In this document: positions 58,530 to 64,000 of the stretch, piece by piece
Layout: every line of letters starts with the position of its first letter
How positions within the stretch are numbered: position 1 is the first letter of the stretch
Origin: Clostridium sp.
Lineage (GTDB): Bacteria; Bacillota; Clostridia; Lachnospirales; Lachnospiraceae
Direction: 5' to 3'
Length of the DNA: 64,000 nt
NCBI GenBank assembly: GCA_023664775.1
Contig: JAMPEW010000003.1
Location: forward strand, 62,001 to 126,000
Position numbers and translations under genes: made by a program
The notes under the pieces: generated by a model
Seen by the model: the letters and a program-made list of their open reading frames with translations, nothing else
What the model was told of the DNA's origin: nothing
Database searches by the model: none

Positions 58530-59739
58530 GAAATTTCAGGCACAGACAGAAAAAGAAGCAACGCTTATGGCGAAGGAGGAGCTTGGTCCTGACGCTATTG
58601 TAATGAATATAAAGACAATAAAGCCAAAGGGAATTTTCAGCCTGTTTAAAAAACCGAGAGTGGAGCTTACTGCCGCAATTGACGAAAATGCGTCAGAGAA
58701 AAAGGAGGCTGCCAAGAAGCAGTTTGCAAAGGCTGTGGAGGAGACACCTTACAAATTTGGCGATGATGTGTTTGCCTCGTCAGAGAGTGAGTACGCTGTT
58801 GAAACGCAAAATGCCATAGAGGAAAAGATAAACAACATTGCGAAGCTTTTGGAACAGCAGCTTGCAGCGCCAAAGGCTGAGCCTGAGAAGAAGGAGAAGC
58901 AGGAGGAGTCTGAAGATAAGAAGCCTGAGGAGGAGAAGACGGAGGAACAAAAGCCAAAGGCATTAGACCTTATCAGAAATCAGCTCATTGAAAATGAGGT
59001 AAAGGAAAAATATGCGGACGCCATCATTAACGAGCTTGAAAACCAAAGCGAAAGCCAGCCGATTGACAGCCTGCTTGCATACATTTACCAAAAGATAGTT
59101 TTAAAGCTTGGTGAGGTTGAATTAGTTAAATGCTCGGAAAACAAACCGAAAATTGTTTTCTTTGTCGGAAATACCGGCGTTGGAAAGACAACTACAATGG
59201 CAAAGCTTGCCTCAAAATTTAAGCTGGAGCAGAAGCTTGATATAGCCATGTTCTCACTTGATACCTATAGGATTGCCGCCATAGAGCAGATAAAAACCTA
59301 CGCAAATATTTTAAATACCCCGATGGAGGTTGTGTACACGCCTGAGGAAATGAGAAAGCTTGTGGAAAAGTACAAGGATTGTGATTTGATATTTGTAGAT
59401 ACGGCAGGCAGGTCGCACAAAAACAAAGAACAGAAAAATGATTTAGATTCTATCATTGGCAGTGTTAAGGAATACGATTGTGAAATATTATTAGTAGTGA
59501 GTGCAACAACAAAGTACAGTGATTTAAAAAGCATTGCCGATGTATATGGTGATTTGTTTGACTATAAGCTTGTATTTACAAAGCTGGATGAAACAAGAGG
59601 CTTGGGAAACATACTAAATCTTAAGCTTGATACAGGGAAAAGCTTATCCTACGTTACATGGGGACAGAACGTGCCTGAGGATATTGGCGCATTGAACTCA
59701 CAGGTGATTGCAAAAAAACTGTTGGGAGGTGCGGAATAA
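58519..59739 (+). CDS. flhF: Flagellar SRP-like GTPase FlhF
   Basis: SRP-family GTPase setting the number and position of flagella. N-terminal basic domain (MIIKKFQAQTEKEATLMAKE), a Glu/Lys-rich linker (about 115-155), and the NG domain with GNTGVGKTTTMAKLA (G1), DTYRIAAIEQIKTYA, DTAGRSHKN (G3) and TKLDETRGLG (G4). 406 residues. The ATG lies inside flhA. Forms a pair with the ATPase FlhG that follows directly. Confidence 0.97.
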   Translation: MIIKKFQAQTEKEATLMAKEELGPDAIVMNIKTIKPKGIFSLFKKPRVELTAAIDENASEKKEAAKKQFAKAVEETPYKFGDDVFASSESEYAVETQNAIEEKINNIAKLLEQQLAAPKAEPEKKEKQEESEDKKPEEEKTEEQKPKALDLIRNQLIENEVKEKYADAIINELENQSESQPIDSLLAYIYQKIVLKLGEVELVKCSENKPKIVFFVGNTGVGKTTTMAKLASKFKLEQKLDIAMFSLDTYRIAAIEQIKTYANILNTPMEVVYTPEEMRKLVEKYKDCDLIFVDTAGRSHKNKEQKNDLDSIIGSVKEYDCEILLVVSATTKYSDLKSIADVYGDLFDYKLVFTKLDETRGLGNILNLKLDTGKSLSYVTWGQNVPEDIGALNSQVIAKKLLGGAE

Positions 59740-60651
59740 ATGGATCAGGCATCAAAACTCAGACAGCTTATGGGGAACGAGGACAACAAGCAGCTTACGG
59801 ATATTGAATATGGCAATTCAAACGCAAAGGTTATCGTTGTGACAAGCGGCAAAGGCGGAGTGGGAAAAACAAGCTTTTCCGTCAATGCAGCGATGGAGTT
59901 TGCAAGAAAAGGGAAGAAGGTAGTTGTATTTGACGCCGATTTCGGTCTTGCCAATGTTGAGGTCATGTTAGGCATAAGGCCAAAGTACAATCTGCTTGAT
60001 TTGATACACAATAATATGTCTATGGAGGACATCATAACGCAGGGACCTGAAAATATTGGATTTATTTCCGGCGGTTCGGGTGTTTCTGAGCTGGCAACAC
60101 TTGACAACGACAGTATTAAATTGTTAATATCAAAGATGGTACAATTGGATAAGATGTATGATATTGTTATTATTGATACAGGCGCAGGAATTACAGATTC
60201 CGTTATGGAGTTTGTGCTTGTTGCTCCAGAGGTTGTTCTTGTTGTGACGCCTGAGCCTACATCCATCACGGACTCTTATTCCCTGCTTAAGGTGCTTAGA
60301 AGAAAGGACAAATTTGACCCGCTGTTTAAGACGATAAATGTTGTTGTAAACAGAGCTTCAAGCGAGAACGAGGGCATTGAGGTATTCAATAAGATAAATA
60401 CGGTTTCATCTAAGTTTTTAAATATCGATTTAAAATACATGGGGTTTGTGCCTCAGGATAAAAATGCGTCCTATGCCGTCATTGAGCAAAAGCCGGTTGT
60501 TTCGGCTTATCCGATGTCGCCTGCATCAAAGGCGATAGCCGAGATTGCTGATAAGCTGTTTCTCGACGACAGGGACGAATATGAAAAAAAAGAGGGGATT
60601 GCAAGAGTTTTCCTTAACTTTATTAAATCGAAAAGAAAAAAAATAAAATAA
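59740..60651 (+). CDS. flhG: Flagellar number regulator FlhG (MinD-like ATPase)
   Basis: MinD/ParA-type ATPase (YlxH in B. subtilis) that stimulates FlhF GTPase and controls flagellar number. The N-terminal DQASKLRQLM helix is the FlhF-activating motif; VVTSGKGGVGKTSFSVNAAM is the deviant Walker A; DADFGLANVEVMLG follows. A basic C-terminal end (KSKRKKIK) could be membrane-contacting. 303 residues, start immediately after the flhF stop, GGGAGGTG upstream. Confidence 0.97.
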   Translation: MDQASKLRQLMGNEDNKQLTDIEYGNSNAKVIVVTSGKGGVGKTSFSVNAAMEFARKGKKVVVFDADFGLANVEVMLGIRPKYNLLDLIHNNMSMEDIITQGPENIGFISGGSGVSELATLDNDSIKLLISKMVQLDKMYDIVIIDTGAGITDSVMEFVLVAPEVVLVVTPEPTSITDSYSLLKVLRRKDKFDPLFKTINVVVNRASSENEGIEVFNKINTVSSKFLNIDLKYMGFVPQDKNASYAVIEQKPVVSAYPMSPASKAIAEIADKLFLDDRDEYEKKEGIARVFLNFIKSKRKKIK

Positions 60652-60671
60652 GTGTGTGAGGGTATAAGTAT

Positions 60672-61388
60672 ATGGTTATTGCTGTTGGAAACAAAATTGA
60701 ATTGGTGCAGTTAGAGCAGATTATAAAAAATGATAAAAATAAAAAGGTATATGTCAGTAAGGTATACGATACCCTTTCTGAGGATACGCTTCAGATTGCA
60801 ATGCCGATTTATGACGGTAAAATTGTTCCGTTGCCTGTTGATGAGAAATTTTCAGCATGCTTTTATACGACAAAGGGGCTTTTGCAGTGTAATGTTTTAA
60901 TTACCTCAAGATATAAAAGCGGCAACCTCTTTTTCCTTGAGATATTTATGCTCGGGGAACCGGAAAAGGTACAAAGAAGGGAATTTTACAGATATAAGTG
61001 TGCCCTGCCTGCGTCGCTTCGGGTTGTGTCGGATATGGAATATGAGACGGGTGTTTACGAGGATATCGATGTTTCCGAGGATGAGCTTGAGTGGCAGCCG
61101 GCTAAAATACTTGATATAAGCGGTGGTGGAGTCAGGCTGGTGCAGAAGGCACACCTTGAAAAAAATGAGCTTGTAAAAATAAAATTTGAGATAGGCATGG
61201 TTGGAGAGATTATACGATTTAATCTGTTTGCGAGAATTTTAAGCAGTACAATTATGAATAATCAGACAAACCTTTATGAGCAGAGGCTTGAATTTATGAA
61301 AATTGCGCAGGAGGACAGGGATAAGATTATAAGATACATATTTGAAAACGAGAGAATTAATCGGGCAAAGGAATCGAGACTAGGATAA
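60672..61388 (+). CDS. PilZ-domain flagellar brake protein (YcgR-like)
   Basis: A 238-residue protein with an N-terminal YcgR-type domain and a C-terminal PilZ domain. Cyclic-di-GMP-binding residues are present: the RRxxxR part of VQRREFYRYKCALPA and DISGGGVRL. In enterics and B. subtilis (YpfA/MotI) such proteins slow the motor or clutch the stator when cyclic-di-GMP rises. Location between flhG and cheB fits this. GTGTGAGGG precedes ATG 60672. Confidence 0.92.
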   Translation: MVIAVGNKIELVQLEQIIKNDKNKKVYVSKVYDTLSEDTLQIAMPIYDGKIVPLPVDEKFSACFYTTKGLLQCNVLITSRYKSGNLFFLEIFMLGEPEKVQRREFYRYKCALPASLRVVSDMEYETGVYEDIDVSEDELEWQPAKILDISGGGVRLVQKAHLEKNELVKIKFEIGMVGEIIRFNLFARILSSTIMNNQTNLYEQRLEFMKIAQEDRDKIIRYIFENERINRAKESRLG

Positions 61389-61389
61389 T

Positions 61390-62463
61390 ATGAAAAAAGT
61401 TTTAATAATTGATGACTCTGCACTTATGAGAAGGGTGCTTTCTGATATAATCAGTAAGACAAATAAATACAGTGTGTCATATACAGCATGCAATGGTCTT
61501 GAGGGACTTGATTTTATAGCGAAAAATCATGATTTGGATGTTATAATATGCGACCTTAATATGCCAAAGATGACCGGACTTGAATTTTTAAGGGCTTTGC
61601 ATGAGAAGCATATTGATATTCCTGTGGTTATTTTCAGCTCCAGTGATGATTCGAAGGATACAATCACGGCACTTGAGCTTGGCGCCATTGAGTTTATAAA
61701 AAAACCGTCAGGCCATAAGGATGACGATTTCTTTGAGGACAGGATATACAAAGCGCTTGCCATGGCAGTCAGCCTGAAGGAAAAAAGAGTCAGGCATACG
61801 GCGGACAGGGAACGGGTCTTTGCCAATGAGAAAAAGCAAAGGATTACGGCGGCAAACCAAAAACCAACCCTTGACGTCAAAACAGGCAATAAGCTTGTTG
61901 CCATTGTCTGCTCCACAGGGGGTCCGAAGGCATTGCAGAGCGTTATTCCAAAGCTTCCTGCAAATATTGATGCGCCCATCGTGCTTGTCCAGCATATGCC
62001 GGCCGGCTTTACCGCTTCTCTTGCCGCAAGGCTTAATGATTTAAGCCATATAACGGTGAAGGAAGCAGAGGAGGGAGATACCTTGCAAAAGGGTACCTGC
62101 TACTTGGCAAAGGGCGGCAAGCATCTTACGGTTGTACCGAGTGGAAAAAATCATAAGATTGTATTTGATGATTCTGCTCCTGTGGGCGGCTTAAAGCCAT
62201 TTGGAAATATTATGTATTACAGTCTGTGTGATACCGTATATGACGAGATAATCTGCGTGGTGTTGACGGGAATGGGTGCTGACGGAACAAAGGGCATCGC
62301 AAAATTATCTGAAACTAAAAAAATATATGTAATAGCGCAGGATGAGGAGTCAAGTACAGTGTACGGGATGCCAAGAGCCATATACGAGAAGGGCTTGACG
62401 GATTATGTGTGCGACTTAAACGAGATTGCAGATACTATTACGAAGAAAGTGGGTGTACGTTAA
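61390..62463 (+). CDS. cheB: CheB receptor methylesterase/glutamine deamidase
   Basis: Response-regulator enzyme that removes methyl groups added by CheR. Receiver domain with IDDSALMRRVLSD and the phospho-acceptor in VIICDLNMPKMTG; methylesterase domain with the catalytic serine in CSTGGPKALQ, histidine in LVQHMPAGFTASLA and aspartate in TGMGADGTKG. 357 residues. ATG starts one base after the PilZ gene stop. Overlaps cheA by one base. Confidence 0.97.
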   Translation: MKKVLIIDDSALMRRVLSDIISKTNKYSVSYTACNGLEGLDFIAKNHDLDVIICDLNMPKMTGLEFLRALHEKHIDIPVVIFSSSDDSKDTITALELGAIEFIKKPSGHKDDDFFEDRIYKALAMAVSLKEKRVRHTADRERVFANEKKQRITAANQKPTLDVKTGNKLVAIVCSTGGPKALQSVIPKLPANIDAPIVLVQHMPAGFTASLAARLNDLSHITVKEAEEGDTLQKGTCYLAKGGKHLTVVPSGKNHKIVFDDSAPVGGLKPFGNIMYYSLCDTVYDEIICVVLTGMGADGTKGIAKLSETKKIYVIAQDEESSTVYGMPRAIYEKGLTDYVCDLNEIADTITKKVGVR

Positions 62464-64000
62464 TGGATTTAAGTCAATATCTTGAGATTTTTATTGACGA
62501 AACAAAAGAGCATTTACAGACATTGAATGATCAGGTGCTGATTCTTGAAGCTGAGCCTGAAAACATTGATACCGTAAATGAAATATTTAGGGCGGCACAT
62601 TCCCTGAAGGGTATGGCCGGTACAATGGGCTTTAAGAGAATGCAGAGATTGACCCATGATATGGAAAATGTTTTTTCTGAAATCAGAAATGGTAAGCTGA
62701 ATGTAAATGCTGACATGGTTGATATTGTATTCAAATGCCTTGATGCAATCGAGGGGTATCTTACAAATATAATTGAATCTGCCGACGAGGGTACTGAGGA
62801 CAATGAGGAGCTGATTGGGCTTCTGAATGATGCCCTTGAGGAAAGCACGGATGCGGCGCCTGCCCAGGAAAAAAAGAAGGAGGCAGAGCCTGAAAAGGCA
62901 TCTGATACACCGGCGACGGACGGAGACAAATGCAAATTCCGGAGTGTTCCTATCGCAGATTTTGAAAAAAATGCCATGCTTGAGGCAAAGGAAAAGGGAA
63001 TGCATGTATATGCGGTTACCGTATACATTCAGGAGTCCTGTCTTTTGAAGGCTGCGAGGGCATTTTTAGTGTTTAAGGGCGTTGAGGAAAAGGGTGAGGT
63101 TATTAAATCCCATCCGAGTGCCCAGGATATTGAGGACGAGAAATTTGAGCAGGATTTTTCCATGTTTATCGTATCGGAAAAGTCTTTGGATGAAATAAAA
63201 AAGACAATTGAAAATGTGTCTGAAATCGAGGAGGCAGTCATTGAGGAATACGAAATTCCTGATACTGTCACGGAGACAGCGCCTAAGAGTGAGGAGCCGA
63301 AAAATAAGGCAGAGGAAGCACCAAAGCCTGCGGCAAGCGAGAAGAAGGAAGAAAAGAAGGCGGCGCCTGCAAAGGCTGCCGGAAAGCCTGTCGTGAACCG
63401 CTCGGTAAGAGTTGATATTGAGAAGCTTGATGATTTGATGAATCTCGTGTCGGAGCTTATTATTGCAAAAAATGGACTTGTTTCGGTTTCAGGCGTTGCG
63501 GCTGCAAATGACCAGAAGTTCAACGAACAGATCGAATATTTGGAGCGTATTACCACAAACCTTCACGAATCTGTCATGAAAACCCGAATGGTTCCTATTG
63601 AGAGTGTTGTAAACCGTTTCCCAAGAATGATAAGGGATTTGTCTAAAAAGCTCAACAAGGAAATGGAGCTTATTATGACAGGTGAGGATACAGAGTTAGA
63701 CAGGACGGTTATCGATGAAATCGGCGACCCGCTTATGCACATGCTTAGAAATGCAGCGGACCATGGTCTTGAGTCTACCATAGACAGATTAAGAATTGGC
63801 AAGCCGCAGATTGGAACGATACGTCTTGATGCATATCAGGATGGAAATAATGTTACAATTGAGGTTTCGGACGATGGAGCCGGAATTGATGTTGAAAAAA
63901 TAAAACAAAAGGCGATTGATAAGGGAGCGATAACCGAGGAGCAGGCAGAATATATGTCTGAGAAGGAGGCGGTTGACCTTCTGTTCCAGCCGGCATTTTC
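62463..64000 (+). CDS. cheA: Chemotaxis histidine kinase CheA, 3' end missing
   Basis: Histidine kinase of the chemotaxis array. Visible are P1 with the phospho-accepting H46 (FRAAHSLKGMAGT), the CheY/CheB-binding P2 region (about 160-265), a Lys/Glu/Ala/Pro linker, the P3 dimerisation helices (RSVRVDIEKLDDLMNLVSEL) and most of the P4 ATPase domain (LMHMLRNAADHGLE N-box, SDDGAGID G1-box). The frame is open to the window end, so P4's end and the CheW-like P5 lie beyond; 512 codons are visible. ATG 62463 overlaps the cheB stop. Confidence 0.97.
   Translation, partial: MDLSQYLEIFIDETKEHLQTLNDQVLILEAEPENIDTVNEIFRAAHSLKGMAGTMGFKRMQRLTHDMENVFSEIRNGKLNVNADMVDIVFKCLDAIEGYLTNIIESADEGTEDNEELIGLLNDALEESTDAAPAQEKKKEAEPEKASDTPATDGDKCKFRSVPIADFEKNAMLEAKEKGMHVYAVTVYIQESCLLKAARAFLVFKGVEEKGEVIKSHPSAQDIEDEKFEQDFSMFIVSEKSLDEIKKTIENVSEIEEAVIEEYEIPDTVTETAPKSEEPKNKAEEAPKPAASEKKEEKKAAPAKAAGKPVVNRSVRVDIEKLDDLMNLVSELIIAKNGLVSVSGVAAANDQKFNEQIEYLERITTNLHESVMKTRMVPIESVVNRFPRMIRDLSKKLNKEMELIMTGEDTELDRTVIDEIGDPLMHMLRNAADHGLESTIDRLRIGKPQIGTIRLDAYQDGNNVTIEVSDDGAGIDVEKIKQKAIDKGAITEEQAEYMSEKEAVDLLFQPAF

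Noticed and set aside
1..64000. CRISPR arrays, insertion sequences, prophage or integron parts
   Set aside because: No regularly spaced identical repeats, transposase, integrase or phage structural genes were seen.

Overview
The window looks like the chromosome of an anaerobic, motile, endospore-forming Firmicute of class Clostridia, most likely a Lachnospiraceae relative of Roseburia, Agathobacter or Butyrivibrio. The pointers are an ispH-rpsA fusion, spoIVA and a gerW-type sporulation gene, a B. subtilis-like fla/che gene order (fliY, ylxF, flhF, flhG, cheB, cheA), strong AGGAGG ribosome binding sites and moderately low GC. Assignment to this group is inference from gene content; no rRNA is present. 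I see no tRNA or rRNA gene, no CRISPR array, no insertion sequence and no phage gene.

Bases 1-19.4k are housekeeping and run on the + strand: a flavoprotein cut by the window edge, cmk, ispH-S1 fusion, cheR, rplS, two signal peptidases flanking rbgA, rnhB, a FliK-like/FlhB-C-like pair (ylqG/ylqH type), yraN, pgeF, der, plsY, gpsA, a membrane-anchored SGNH protein, spoIVA, scpA and scpB. Bases 19.4-24.1k hold a short antitoxin-like ORF convergent with the only minus-strand gene, a 1404-aa acyl-CoA dehydratase activase-type Fe-S ATPase. Bases 24.1-29.1k are the least characterised: a double-LysM protein, a derlin/rhomboid-like membrane protein with a zinc ribbon, two unknown proteins, a DUF2953 protein, gerW/ytfJ and a 45-aa membrane peptide. 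Bases 29.1-36.2k encode a DHH phosphoesterase, a small alarmone synthetase, a flavin reductase-like protein, ComM/YifB, DprA and TopA.

Bases 36.4-64k form one long flagellar/chemotaxis locus. It builds the rod and basal body (flgB, flgC, fliE, fliF, fliG), export ATPase complex (fliH, fliI, fliJ), hook (fliK, flgD, flgE), stator (motA, motB, fliL), switch (fliM, fliY), response regulator (cheY), export gate (fliO, P, Q, R, flhB, flhA), placement GTPase/ATPase (flhF, flhG), a PilZ brake-like protein, cheB and cheA (cut by the window end). A strong terminator followed at once by a near-consensus sigma-A promoter after flgE splits it into at least two transcription units.

The most unusual non-coding signal is a family of four co-oriented intergenic hairpins (after spoIVA, two after gerW, and between flhB and flhA). 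They share conserved internal loops and a GAA/AAA triloop, while the base pairs of both stems change in a compensatory way. Other structured intergenic regions lie after rnhB, after yraN, between fliH and fliI, and at the convergent junction near 19.7k. Two genes (spoIVA, comM) have Shine-Dalgarno sequences that can be masked by an upstream complement.
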